Of a stretch of 46,412 nucleotides of DNA, positions 24,030-32,378 are shown piece by piece. The position numbers and the translations under genes are program-made. The notes beneath the pieces were generated by a model that did not search any database, had not been told where the DNA came from, and saw nothing but the letters and a program-made list of their open reading frames with translations. The DNA is from Kiritimatiellia bacterium (GTDB lineage Bacteria; Verrucomicrobiota; Kiritimatiellia; RFP12; UBA1067). The DNA lies in contig JAFRBA010000163.1 in NCBI GenBank assembly GCA_017405115.1, positions 1-46,412 on the forward strand, written 5' to 3'. How positions within the stretch are numbered: position 1 is the first letter of the stretch; the number at the start of each line of letters is the position of its first letter.

Positions 24030-26245
24030 GAGACCGCCTCGGGGTTTACGGATTTTACGCGGTCTACGACGAGCTTGCGGAACTTCGGCGAGAGCATCGC
24101 GAAGAACGCCGTGAAGCCCGTGACGCGCACTACGAGGTCCGGGAATTTCAGAGGATCCTTGTCGGCTTCTAGGATACGCTTCGCGTCGATGATGTTGATG
24201 TTGAGAAGCGTGTTGCCGCTCTTCATTATTCCGCGCACCATCGCGCACATCTTGTCTATCCCCTCCTCGTCGTTGGCGATCATCGGATCTACCTCGAGCT
24301 GCACGGGCGCCGTGTTGCCGTAGCCGGGCTGCACGGCCGCGATGGAGTTGCACATCGCCGTCACCGCGCCGTCGGCGCGGAAGCCGCCGTTCGGGTTCGC
24401 CCCGTGGTTTATCGGCTCGCCCGCCCTGCGTCCGTTGGGCGTCGCCTTGAGAAGAGAGCCGAGCAGGATGGTGTTCGACCAGGAAAATAGCCCGGGTATG
24501 AAATTCACGTTCCTCGGATCATCGGAGTGCTGCCTCACAAGGTCACGCACGAGTTCCGTCCAGAGCTTCGATATCCTTACCGCCCACTTGTCGCCGAGCG
24601 TGTCGCCGCCGCCGTAGCGCTCCGAATGCAGCATCATCTGCCGCACGCGCTCGCCATCCGTCCCCGCATAGTCGGCGTCCATGTGGCGCTTCAGATCGTC
24701 GTATGAAATCCTCTTTTCCACGTCGCAGCGCTGTTCGAGCGCGGCAAAGCTGTCCGCCGCGACCGCGATCCCCGCGCCGTCGATGCAGATGTTGTAGTAG
24801 TTCGCACCACCGTCGGTGATGTTCACGCCTTTCTTGACGAGGCCGTGCTGCATGAGGTTCAGTATCAGCTCGGGCTGGCTCTTCGTCTGGTAGTCAAGGT
24901 GGTGCATAACGCCGCGCCCGGTCGCATCGACGGCGATCTTGAGATGCTTCTCGTAGAGCCGCCACAATGCCTCCGCAGACCTCTCGCCGTCGCCTGCCAC
25001 CATCTCGTTCCACGCGACCTCGAACATCATTGCAAGGTTGACCTTGATGGTGTCGTTCATCGTGTACTCCATACCGGGAATGCACATCCAGTGGCAGCCC
25101 GCAGCGACGCGGCGGCGCGCGAGTTCTTTCTGGTATCCGCAACGCATGAAGCCGTCCATCAGAGCCTTGTCGCTCGAGTACCGAGGCCAGCCCTGCTTGT
25201 TCTTGAACAGGAGCTCGACCGACTTGCGGAAGAACTTGGGGTCGATCTTGTCGTGGAATCGGATCGTGAGGTTAGTCGCGATGTTGAGCTTGTCTGCCGC
25301 TTCAAGGGCAAGATACGAAAGGTGGCACGTGCGGTCGGCGTCGTTCTCGTCCGGGCCCGAGAGCTGCCAATAGCGGCTGTCCTGCAGGAAGAGGCACGCG
25401 AGGTAGAAGACCGCCTCGTCGTCCGTCAGACTTCCAGCGGCGACGTCGCGCTCGTAGAACGGATTGAAGAGGTCCTCCAGCTGCCCGCCCGCACTGCCGC
25501 GGTTGTACGTGCGCGAGACCATAGAGAACCAGCAGCTCCACTGCACCGCCTCGCGGAATGTGCGCGGCGGTTCGGACGCGACCCTAAGATCGATCTTCCC
25601 CATCGTCCGCAGGTTCTCGGCGAGCTGTGCGTTCCGTTCCTCCTTCGCAAGCGCAAGGATCTCCTCGCCTGCGCGATGGATGAACGCGATGATGTGCTCG
25701 ACGACGGCGATCTCGGCGTCGTAGAACTCGTGGTGCGACTCGTCGTGCTTGCCGCGCTCATCCTTGAGTTCGGCGAGGATTCCGCCCCAGCCCTTCTCGA
25801 AGCCGATCTGGAGGTCTGGCGTGAAGTGGTGGCAGTTGTCTATTCCGGATATGACCTGGTAGCGGTCGAATATGGCCTGAAGGTCGGGATAGGCGTAGTC
25901 GGGGTTCCACTTCGTTCCAGCTGGACGCAGCCTCTCGAGGAAGAAGAATCCCTTTGCCGCGAACGCATCGAGCGCATCGACGTAGATAGGGTGCTGCTCG
26001 AGTATCGCGCAGTAGTTCTCGCTCCACGCCTTGTATCCGTAGATGGAACCGTTCGGATGACTGGGCTTCAGCTTGTAGTGGAATTCGTCCTGTTCGATGA
26101 GGCCGTAGTCGTCCTCGTCGGCCCCGCCGGCCTTTGCCTTCTCTGCTGTCTGCTCGACCTTGCGCGCGCGGAGAAGCGCGATGCGCTCATCGTACGTGAA
26201 GCGCCGATCCGCCGGAAACTCGTTTATGAAATGTATCTTGCTCAT
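24026..26245 (-). CDS. Glycyl radical enzyme of unknown substrate (pyruvate formate-lyase superfamily)
   Basis: 739 aa. The C-terminal glycyl loop VVRVTGFTAFFAMLSPKFRK places the radical on G710, with FPDL just before it as usual. The barrel is complete (for example TFREAVQWSCWFSM near 229, NITDGGANYYNICIDGAGI near 475, SGNTLLNINIID near 676). The active-site loop reads AAGCHWMCIPGMEYTMND (381-398): C384 should form the thiyl radical, but the residue two after it is W386 rather than the Glu of the GC-x-E dehydratases, and it does not have the Cys-Cys pair of pyruvate formate-lyase. A second cysteine, C388, follows. This argues against glycerol or propanediol dehydratase, choline lyase and PFL. 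It lies two bases after its activase. Substrate unknown; the context suggests a sugar or sugar acid. Confidence 0.85.
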   Translation of the reverse strand: MSKIHFINEFPADRRFTYDERIALLRARKVEQTAEKAKAGGADEDDYGLIEQDEFHYKLKPSHPNGSIYGYKAWSENYCAILEQHPIYVDALDAFAAKGFFFLERLRPAGTKWNPDYAYPDLQAIFDRYQVISGIDNCHHFTPDLQIGFEKGWGGILAELKDERGKHDESHHEFYDAEIAVVEHIIAFIHRAGEEILALAKEERNAQLAENLRTMGKIDLRVASEPPRTFREAVQWSCWFSMVSRTYNRGSAGGQLEDLFNPFYERDVAAGSLTDDEAVFYLACLFLQDSRYWQLSGPDENDADRTCHLSYLALEAADKLNIATNLTIRFHDKIDPKFFRKSVELLFKNKQGWPRYSSDKALMDGFMRCGYQKELARRRVAAGCHWMCIPGMEYTMNDTIKVNLAMMFEVAWNEMVAGDGERSAEALWRLYEKHLKIAVDATGRGVMHHLDYQTKSQPELILNLMQHGLVKKGVNITDGGANYYNICIDGAGIAVAADSFAALEQRCDVEKRISYDDLKRHMDADYAGTDGERVRQMMLHSERYGGGDTLGDKWAVRISKLWTELVRDLVRQHSDDPRNVNFIPGLFSWSNTILLGSLLKATPNGRRAGEPINHGANPNGGFRADGAVTAMCNSIAAVQPGYGNTAPVQLEVDPMIANDEEGIDKMCAMVRGIMKSGNTLLNINIIDAKRILEADKDPLKFPDLVVRVTGFTAFFAMLSPKFRKLVVDRVKSVNPEAVS

Positions 26246-26246
26246 G

Positions 26247-27062
26247 TCAGCAAACCTTCACTTCAAGGCCCTTTATGTCTGCTAGGGCGGCGCGGAACTT
26301 GGCGAGTTCCTCGGCGGAATAGGGCTTTGCGTCCGCAAACGCATTCGCAACCCCAAGCGCCTCGCGCTTCGCTCCGCCGAGCGGATTGAAGTTCAGAACC
26401 TCATAGCGCACGATGTTGTCCATCTTCGCGATGTACTCTGCTATCGCATGCAGGTTCTCGACGGTGTCGGTCACGCCCGGGACGAGCGGCGTTCGCACGA
26501 CCATCGGTATGCCTAGCTTCGAGGCGCGGCCGATGGAGTTGAATATCGTCGGGTTGTCAACCCCGGTCTGCTCCTTGTGTGGAATCGTCAGGTTGAGCTT
26601 AAGGTCGCACATTATGAAGTCCATGCGCTCGAGGACGGGGTGGATCGTCTGCCACGGCAGCGACATGTTCGTCTCAACCGCTATCTTGACGTCCTCGGCA
26701 TGGCAGGCGTCGGCAAGGGCTGCAACGAACTCTGGGTGGAGCATCGGCTCGCCGCCCGAGACTGTCGCGCCGCCGCCAGACTCTGCATAGTACACCTTGT
26801 CCTGTACGACCTCGCGCATCACCTCCTCGACCGTCATCTCGCGCGACGACATGACGCGCGCGCCAGACGTGCAACCCTCGACGCACTTACCGCAACCGAT
26901 GCACTTCTCCTTGTAGAAGAGCTCCACCGGTTTCATCGGGATCGTCTCGGGGTTGTGGCACCACGGGCAGCGCATGTTGCAGCCCTGCAGGAAGACGGTC
27001 GTGCGGATGCCCGGGCCGTCTGTCAGAGAAAACCGCTGTATGTCGGTGACAAAAGCCTTCAT
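26247..27062 (-). CDS. Glycyl radical enzyme activating protein (radical SAM)
   Basis: 271 aa. The radical SAM cluster is bound by C28, C32 and C35 (GCNMRCPWCHNP). A ferredoxin-like insertion follows at C54, C57, C60 and C64 (CIGCGKCVEGC), giving one extra 4Fe-4S cluster rather than the two found in many activases. SGGEPMLHPEF (about 101-111) is the SAM-binding GGE motif. It uses S-adenosylmethionine to abstract hydrogen from G710 of the adjacent enzyme. It overlaps the cupin gene by ATGA and the glycyl radical gene follows after one base, so the three are made together. Confidence 0.92.
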   Translation of the reverse strand: MKAFVTDIQRFSLTDGPGIRTTVFLQGCNMRCPWCHNPETIPMKPVELFYKEKCIGCGKCVEGCTSGARVMSSREMTVEEVMREVVQDKVYYAESGGGATVSGGEPMLHPEFVAALADACHAEDVKIAVETNMSLPWQTIHPVLERMDFIMCDLKLNLTIPHKEQTGVDNPTIFNSIGRASKLGIPMVVRTPLVPGVTDTVENLHAIAEYIAKMDNIVRYEVLNFNPLGGAKREALGVANAFADAKPYSAEELAKFRAALADIKGLEVKVC

Positions 27063-27838
27063 GTGCGCCTCCCCTTCTCATCAAACGACGACTGCTTTCC
27101 CGTCGGCACGTGCGACCAGTCGAGGCGCTTGAGGGCGAGGTCGTTGTCGGGGTAGAAGTCGATCCAGAGGTAGTGGCAGTGCTGCCCGGCGCGCACATCG
27201 ACGCCGTGTATCGAGCCAAGCGGTATGTACAAGAGCTCGTTGCCCTTCATCGGGACCTCCTCGTAGTCTATGAGGACGTCCATCTCGTTCTCCTCGAAGC
27301 TGAAGAAGAACTGATCGAGCATCGGGTGGTCATGGCTCTTCACCGCGTCGATGCCGTACGCCTCGACGGATCCGAGTGCAAAACGCGGTATGCGGCGCTG
27401 GTCGATGCAGCTCCTCGAGATCGTCTTGTCGCTCTTGTTGCGGTCGCGGTACTGCTTCGAGTTGCGATATACCTGGATGAGCGGGAACTGCGTGTGGTAC
27501 TCGGCCGCGAGATTGTCGTCCTCCCCCTCGCGCTTGAACCAGCGTATCTCCAAAATCTGCACGTCTGTGAGCGCGTCAATCAAGACGGGCTGCGCCGGCG
27601 ACGGCACGAACACGACCCGTTCGTGGAATGTGTACTCGTTGCCGTCCGTCGAGAACTTCACATCGCCCTTAAGCACCACGAGCACATGATGCCCGCCAAA
27701 CGGCTCCAAGACAAGAGACGCCCCGGCGAGCACGGTGTGGTGGTACGGCTCCGCGCCCGGTATGCATCCGTCGAGGATTTTCCTGGACGAGTTTTCTCGC
27801 GTGTCGAAGTCGAACTTTACCTTCTGTATCTCCGGCAT
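27059..27838 (-). CDS. Two-domain cupin protein of the glycyl radical locus
   Basis: 259 aa with two cupin folds. The first (about 30-105) contains LEPFGGHHVLVVLKGDV and FVPSPAQPVLI. The second (about 160-245) contains HDHPMLDQFFFSFE and LYIPLGSIHGVDV, where His, His, Gln/Glu and His could bind a metal. No signal peptide and no DNA-binding domain are visible, so it is a cytoplasmic enzyme or sensor. Bicupins of this shape include sugar-acid isomerases, but I do not recognise the exact family. It lies between the symporter gene and the activase and overlaps the latter by ATGA, which ties it to the same pathway. Confidence 0.7.
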   Translation of the reverse strand: MPEIQKVKFDFDTRENSSRKILDGCIPGAEPYHHTVLAGASLVLEPFGGHHVLVVLKGDVKFSTDGNEYTFHERVVFVPSPAQPVLIDALTDVQILEIRWFKREGEDDNLAAEYHTQFPLIQVYRNSKQYRDRNKSDKTISRSCIDQRRIPRFALGSVEAYGIDAVKSHDHPMLDQFFFSFEENEMDVLIDYEEVPMKGNELLYIPLGSIHGVDVRAGQHCHYLWIDFYPDNDLALKRLDWSHVPTGKQSSFDEKGRRT

Positions 27839-27840
27839 GG

Positions 27841-29553
27841 CTACACCTTTGCATTAAGCTTCTTGCGTACAATCGGAACAAGAAACGACACGGCTACGGC
27901 TGCAGTGACGGTCAACGCAGAAGCTCGTACGAAGTCGCCGTACACCCAGCAACCAACGCCGAACATGAGCGAATATACTGCCAGTGCACCAAGCGAAACG
28001 CATACGAGTCCCCAGCCAATCTCACGGCGGCTTGTGCGCACCCTGGACTTGAACTCCGCAAGGCGTGCGGCCTCGGTCGTCGGCGTCACGAGCGTCACTG
28101 CCACCCAGGCGACCGTCGTTATCGCCATAACCACGACGAGCCTCTGCCAAGCAAGCATCTCCGGATGCGCGACCTGGAGGTAAACGGCAACGATGAACGA
28201 AACTGTCATCGCGGTTATCTCGCTCCAGGCGTTGATCCTCATCCAAAACCACCGGAGCAGGAAGATGAGGCCCGTACCAGCACCGATCTGAAGAATCAGG
28301 TTGAAGAACGCCCCCACCGAGGCGAGGATGTCGGTGAGGAAGGCGGATGCGAGCATCAGCACCACGACCGACAGCCGGCCGACCACGATCAGCTCGCGCT
28401 CGCCCGCGTCCTTGCGCATGAAGCGCTTCCACACGTCGTTGGCGATGTAGTTGGAGCCCATGGAGAGGTGCGCCGCCACCGTGGAGAACAGCGCGCCGAG
28501 CATCGAGGCCACGACGAGGCCGAGCCATCCGTTCGGGATGAACGTGAAGAGGGCCGGGTAGGCGAGGTCGCCCTTCACCATGTTCTCGGGGATGTGGGGG
28601 AACATGGCCTTGAGCGAGTCGAGATCCGGGAAGATGACAAGCGTCGCAAACGCGGCGAGGTACCACGGCCACGGGCGCACCACGTAGTTCATCACAAGGA
28701 AGAGTATCGTCCCCGCCTGGCAGTGGTTCTCGCTCTTCGCTGAAAGCATGCGGTGGACGATGTACCCGCCGCCGCCGGGTTCGCTGCCAGGATACCACAC
28801 GTTCCACCACTGGATTGCGACCGGTATCACGAACACCGCGACGAGCGTGTCCGTATCGCCGAAGTTCGGAAAGAAGTCGAGGTGGCTCTGCACAACAGGG
28901 TTGGACATCATCTTCGAGAACCCACCCACGGAGGGATGCGACCAGCCGAAGTACATGATCACAAACGCGCCCGCGAGGATTATGAGGAAGAGGAAGAAAT
29001 CCGTGATGATCGCGCCGCGGAACCCACCGAGCGCGGAGTACACGATCGACGCGATGCAACACGTCCAGATGACAGTCCATTGATCGACGTTGAAGAGAAC
29101 CTGCCCCATCTTGACGGCGGGGAGTATGCACCACGCCGTCGTGATTGCGTTGAACACAAGCCCCAGGTATATCGCCCTGAATCCGCGGAGGAACGCGGCG
29201 GGGCTGCCCGAATAGCGAAGCTCGTAGAACTCAATGTCGCTCCTCGCGCCGGAACGCACCCACAACTTCGAGTAGATGAACACGGTCGTCATGCCCGTCA
29301 GGAGAAATGCCCACCACTTCCACATGCGGGACATTCCCCCTTCGCGCACGAACTCCGTGAACATCGACGCGGAGTTGGAGCTCGTGGCGGCGGCAGCCAT
29401 CGAGAAGCCGATGAGCCACCACGGCATCGACCTCCCGGAAAGGAAGAAGTCCTTGGAGTCACGCCCGGCCCTGCGCGAGCAAAGCGCCGCTATTCCGAAC
29501 ATGAGCGCGAAGAAAAGCGTCACGACGAGATAATCTGTTCCATTCAAAAGCAT
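27841..29553 (-). CDS. Sodium/solute symporter (SSS family)
   Basis: 570 aa, about 13-14 transmembrane helices. The segments GTDYLVVTLFFALMFGIAAL, KDFFLSGRSMPWWLIGFSM and AAATSSNSASMFTEF are the typical SSS beginning (sodium-site helices), and LGLVVASMLGALFSTVAAHL with SNYIANDVWKRFM is the conserved helix 8 region. It imports an organic solute, probably the substrate of the pathway behind it. I start at the ATG at 29553: TGGTACAAT ends six bases before it, predicting a leaderless transcript, and an upstream in-frame ATG at 29619 would lie beyond the promoter. First gene of the operon to 22890. Confidence 0.87.
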   Translation of the reverse strand: MLLNGTDYLVVTLFFALMFGIAALCSRRAGRDSKDFFLSGRSMPWWLIGFSMAAAATSSNSASMFTEFVREGGMSRMWKWWAFLLTGMTTVFIYSKLWVRSGARSDIEFYELRYSGSPAAFLRGFRAIYLGLVFNAITTAWCILPAVKMGQVLFNVDQWTVIWTCCIASIVYSALGGFRGAIITDFFLFLIILAGAFVIMYFGWSHPSVGGFSKMMSNPVVQSHLDFFPNFGDTDTLVAVFVIPVAIQWWNVWYPGSEPGGGGYIVHRMLSAKSENHCQAGTILFLVMNYVVRPWPWYLAAFATLVIFPDLDSLKAMFPHIPENMVKGDLAYPALFTFIPNGWLGLVVASMLGALFSTVAAHLSMGSNYIANDVWKRFMRKDAGERELIVVGRLSVVVLMLASAFLTDILASVGAFFNLILQIGAGTGLIFLLRWFWMRINAWSEITAMTVSFIVAVYLQVAHPEMLAWQRLVVVMAITTVAWVAVTLVTPTTEAARLAEFKSRVRTSRREIGWGLVCVSLGALAVYSLMFGVGCWVYGDFVRASALTVTAAVAVSFLVPIVRKKLNAKV

Positions 29554-29559
29554 GACGGT

Positions 29560-29568
29560 ATTGTACCA
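29560..29568 (-). promoter_or_regulatory. Extended -10 promoter (TGGTACAAT) of the glycyl radical operon
   Basis: Minus strand TGG (29568-29566) then TACAAT (29565-29560). Six bases remain before the ATG at 29553, so the mRNA is predicted to start at or beside the start codon. Confidence 0.65.
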
Positions 29569-29587
29569 TACGAAGGCGGCGAACGGA

Positions 29588-29620
29588 ATTGCGTCGCCGT
29601 CAAGTGTACTTGACCGCAAT
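29588..29620. promoter_or_regulatory. Palindromic operator between divergent promoters of the AraC regulator and symporter
   Basis: GTCAAGTGTACTTGAC (29599-29614) has perfect seven-base arms, GTCAAGT and ACTTGAC. An outer pair ATTGCG (29588-29593) and CGCAAT (29615-29620) extends it. It lies 26 bp from the plus-strand -10 box and 33 bp from the minus-strand -10 box (measured from the core), so one bound regulator could act on both. The AraC-type protein next door is the candidate ligand. Confidence 0.6.
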
Positions 29621-29637
29621 CAAGCCGACGGACAATT

Positions 29638-29646
29638 TGGTATAAT
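29638..29646 (+). promoter_or_regulatory. Extended -10 promoter (TGGTATAAT) of the AraC-type regulator
   Basis: TGG (29638-29640) followed by a perfect TATAAT (29641-29646). The ATG begins at 29653, six bases later, predicting a leaderless mRNA. Confidence 0.75.
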
Positions 29647-29652
29647 TCGCAC

Positions 29653-30537
29653 ATGGCAAGACACGAATACGGACATCGCCCCCCGGACATCGGCGCGAAC
29701 GCCCTTGGAATGGGGTGGGTGCGCGGCATCCGCCACCTGGCGTCGCGATCGGCGAAATGCTCGTTCTGGCATCGACACGGTGAGACGTCCATCATATGCT
29801 GCCTTCGAGGCGAATACGTCTATGAACTGCACGGACTACCGGCAATCACGCTCACCGCTGGTTCGTTCCTTGTCGTTCCGGCGCAGGTGGAGCATCGTCA
29901 CCTGAAGGCCGTCGACCCCGTGGGCGACAGGCTTGAGATACTTCTGGATCCTACTCCGTCCAAAGCGCCGCCTCGCTCCCCGTTGGACTGCGACTCATGC
30001 AGAAAGCTGCACTCCGCGATCTTGAGGCTCGCACTCGCGCCGACAAAGTGCGGTAACGACCTGCTGCGCGGCTGCCGCGAACTCTACGACCTCGCTGGGC
30101 GCGCCCCGCGCTCCATTTCTCCCGAGGAACTGGGATACGCACGGAGCCTTTGTCACTGCATACTCTACAAGATGGCCAATCCAGACCGAAAGCCTGCCAT
30201 GCGGCACATCGACGTCACTTTCGAGGAGATTGCGCAGTGGGTCGAAAGGCATCTGGGCGAGAAAATCGACATCGACCGACTGGTGGCCCACATCGGATAC
30301 TCCCGCACGCAGGTATTCACGATATTCAAGGATAACACAGGTCTCTCCCCTGCGGACTTCCTCACGCGCCTGAGGGTGAAAAAAGCGTGTTCCCTTCTCG
30401 AGACCTCCTCCCTGCCCGCCTGCCACATTGCGTCGGCATGCGGTTTTTCCAGCGCCTCTCTGTTCAACGCAGTATTCAGGCGGCAAACAGGGACGTCGCC
30501 GATTTCATGGCGCGAAAGAAATTCCGCTGCGCGATGA
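29653..30537 (+). CDS. AraC-family regulator with cupin sensor
   Basis: 294 aa. The N-terminal part is a cupin sensor (CSFWHRHGETSIICCLRGEY, LTAGSFLVVPAQVEHRH). The C-terminal hundred residues carry two helix-turn-helix motifs (IDIDRLVAHIGYSRTQVFTI and CHIASACGFSSASLFNAVFR) ending TGTSPISWRER, the AraC signature. It is divergent from the symporter/glycyl radical operon with a palindrome between them, so it probably controls that operon and itself in response to the substrate. The start is set by the -10 box six bases upstream. No ribosome site can exist on such a transcript. Confidence 0.87.
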   Translation: MARHEYGHRPPDIGANALGMGWVRGIRHLASRSAKCSFWHRHGETSIICCLRGEYVYELHGLPAITLTAGSFLVVPAQVEHRHLKAVDPVGDRLEILLDPTPSKAPPRSPLDCDSCRKLHSAILRLALAPTKCGNDLLRGCRELYDLAGRAPRSISPEELGYARSLCHCILYKMANPDRKPAMRHIDVTFEEIAQWVERHLGEKIDIDRLVAHIGYSRTQVFTIFKDNTGLSPADFLTRLRVKKACSLLETSSLPACHIASACGFSSASLFNAVFRRQTGTSPISWRERNSAAR

Positions 30538-30639
30538 ATGACGCTTATTTTGATGCACTGGCCGCGTAACAGCCATTCCCACACATCCACCATATCGCAA
30601 GAATAGGCGGCACGGCAGAAGGCGCATAAGTTACCAAAA

Positions 30640-32352
30640 TTACACTTGCTTGACGACGGCAAGCGTCTGCCCTTTGGAGACAGCCGCGCCATGCGCGACT
30701 AGGAACTCGATCTTGCCGGCCTCGGGCGCCGCTATCGGGTTGAAGAGCTTCATCGCCTCCACGACGCACACGGCCTGCCCGGCCTTCACCTCGGCGCCAT
30801 CGGCAGCCATATGCGGCTTGCCGGGGGCGTCGCTCCTGTAGAACGTGCCGTTGAGCGGAGCCGGTATCGGCGTGCCGGAAACGGCAATGCCTGGCTGTGC
30901 GGCGGGCGCGGCACCCTGCGGCTTTCCACCTTCAACTTTACACTTTCCACTTTCAACTTTACACTCCGCCCTCTCCTCCTCGTCGGCGGGGATTGGGCCG
31001 CCCTCGTTCCGCCACTTGAAGTAGCCGAGCGCGACCTCGGGGAAGAGCGCGTACGAGAGTATGTCCTCCTCCGCCCTTATGGTGTTCGGGGGCAGTTCGT
31101 CCGCCGCGGCGACGAGGCCGGGCTTCAGGAGGTCGGCGGGACGGCACTCGATTGGCTTGAGCTTGCCGACGAGCTTGCGGCGCAGCTTCGGGTCGATCGG
31201 CGCGGGCGTCTTGCCGTAGTACCCCGCGGCATAGCGGCGGGTCTCGTCCGTCACCATCGAGTAGCGCGAGCCCGACAGCACGTTCAGCACCGACTGCACG
31301 CCCACGATCTGCGACGTCGGCGTAACGAGCGGCGGGTATCCGAGGTCCGCACGGGCCTTCGGGAGCTCCGCCAGGACCTCCGGAAGGCGGTCCAGCGCAT
31401 CCTGCTGAGCCAGCTGGCTGCGGAGGTTGGAAATCATGCCGCCCGGGATCGCGTGCACGAGGACGCCTGCGTCCACCGCCTCCACCTTGGCGGACGACGC
31501 GGGCTGGCGCGTCGCCTTGAGCTTGCGGAAGTAGTCGTTGATCTTCGTCAGCGAGGCCGTGTCGAGCCCCGTGTCAAAGCCCTCGGACTCCAGGATCGCC
31601 TTCATGCTCTCCGTCGGAGGCTGCGACGAGAAGGAGCTCATGGTCGAAATCGCGCAGTCCACGCATCCCGCGCCGGCCTCCACCGCGGCGAGGTACATGG
31701 CCGCGGCCATGCCGCTAGTCATGTGGGAGTGCACCTGGATCGGCATGTCGGGCAACGCCTTGCGGAGCGCCGCGACGAGTTCGCGGGCCGCGCCGGGCGT
31801 GAGGATGCCGGCCATGTCCTTGATTGCGAGCGAGTCGACCCCCATCGCCGCCTGGCGCTTGGCGAGACGGACGTAGGCGGCGACCGTGTGCACGGGCGAG
31901 GTCGTGTAGCAGATCGTCCCCTGCGCGTGGCCGCCGTACTTCTTCACGGCGCGGATCGCCGTCTCTAGGTTGCGGGGGTCGTTCAGCGCGTCGAAGACCC
32001 GGAAGATGTCCATGCCGTTCTCGCACGCGAGGGCGACGAACCTGTCGACGATGTCGTCGGGATAGTGCCTGTAGCCGAGGAGGTTCTGCCCCCTGAGCAA
32101 CATCTGAAGCGGCGTCTTCCTGCAGACCTTCTTTATCTGGCGCAGGCGCTCCCACGGGTTCTCCCGGAGGAACCGCATGCAGACGTCGAAAGTCGCTCCG
32201 CCCCAGCACTCGAGCGAATAGTAGCCGGCTCCGTCAATCGTCTCGGCGATGGCGAGTATGTCGTCCGTGCGCATTCTCGTGGCCCACAGGGACTGGTGGG
32301 CGTCGCGCAGAGTCGTGTCGGTGATGCGGATTCGCGTTGTCTTCTTCTTCAT
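30640..32352 (-). CDS. Biotin-dependent carboxyltransferase (oxaloacetate decarboxylase alpha / pyruvate carboxylase B type)
   Basis: 570 aa. The carboxyltransferase barrel opens with ITDTTLRDAHQSLWATRMRT and carries CWGGATFD, RGQNLLGYRHYPDD, the lysine in LAIKDMAGIL that becomes carbamylated, and the metal histidines in VHSHMTSGMA. The C-terminal biotinyl domain has VVEAMKLFNPI, with biotinyl-lysine near 534. It moves carboxyl groups between oxaloacetate/pyruvate and biotin. No partner (biotin carboxylase or membrane beta/gamma subunits) lies in the window, so decarboxylase and carboxylase roles cannot be told apart. The linker (about 463-477) contains a duplicated seven-residue unit. Leaderless start is predicted at 32352. 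Confidence 0.88.
   Translation of the reverse strand: MKKKTTRIRITDTTLRDAHQSLWATRMRTDDILAIAETIDGAGYYSLECWGGATFDVCMRFLRENPWERLRQIKKVCRKTPLQMLLRGQNLLGYRHYPDDIVDRFVALACENGMDIFRVFDALNDPRNLETAIRAVKKYGGHAQGTICYTTSPVHTVAAYVRLAKRQAAMGVDSLAIKDMAGILTPGAARELVAALRKALPDMPIQVHSHMTSGMAAAMYLAAVEAGAGCVDCAISTMSSFSSQPPTESMKAILESEGFDTGLDTASLTKINDYFRKLKATRQPASSAKVEAVDAGVLVHAIPGGMISNLRSQLAQQDALDRLPEVLAELPKARADLGYPPLVTPTSQIVGVQSVLNVLSGSRYSMVTDETRRYAAGYYGKTPAPIDPKLRRKLVGKLKPIECRPADLLKPGLVAAADELPPNTIRAEEDILSYALFPEVALGYFKWRNEGGPIPADEEERAECKVESGKCKVEGGKPQGAAPAAQPGIAVSGTPIPAPLNGTFYRSDAPGKPHMAADGAEVKAGQAVCVVEAMKLFNPIAAPEAGKIEFLVAHGAAVSKGQTLAVVKQV
30922..30963 (-). repeat. In-frame 21-bp tandem repeat in the carboxyltransferase linker
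   Basis: Two 21-bp units (30922-30942 and 30943-30963) match at 20 of 21 positions and encode CKVESGK and CKVEGGK in the linker before the biotinyl domain. The unit length preserves frame. Similar GTTGAAAGTGGAAAGTGTAAA-type repeats are a common kind of mobile micro-repeat in gut bacteria. Confidence 0.8.
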
Positions 32353-32359
32353 GGGCGAT

Positions 32360-32368
32360 ATTATACCA
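32360..32368 (-). promoter_or_regulatory. Extended -10 promoter (TGGTATAAT) of the carboxyltransferase gene
   Basis: Minus strand TGG (32368-32366) then TATAAT (32365-32360). Seven bases remain before the ATG at 32352, so the transcript should be leaderless. The promoter sits just after the ceramidase-like gene's stop. Confidence 0.75.
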
Positions 32369-32378
32369 CAATTCCCCG

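Noticed and set aside
22890..24353. A ManA start at 24353 giving 487 residues
   Set aside because: The added 108 residues are shadow sequence over the glycyl radical gene; the ATG at 24029 with an ATGA overlap fits the family length.
22890..30537. A bacterial microcompartment for the glycyl radical enzyme
   Set aside because: No shell protein or encapsulation extension is seen in any gene of the locus, and the enzyme starts directly with a normal N-terminus.
30538..30639. A terminator between the AraC gene and the carboxyltransferase gene
   Set aside because: The convergent spacer shows no convincing stem with a T-run on either strand, so none is called.
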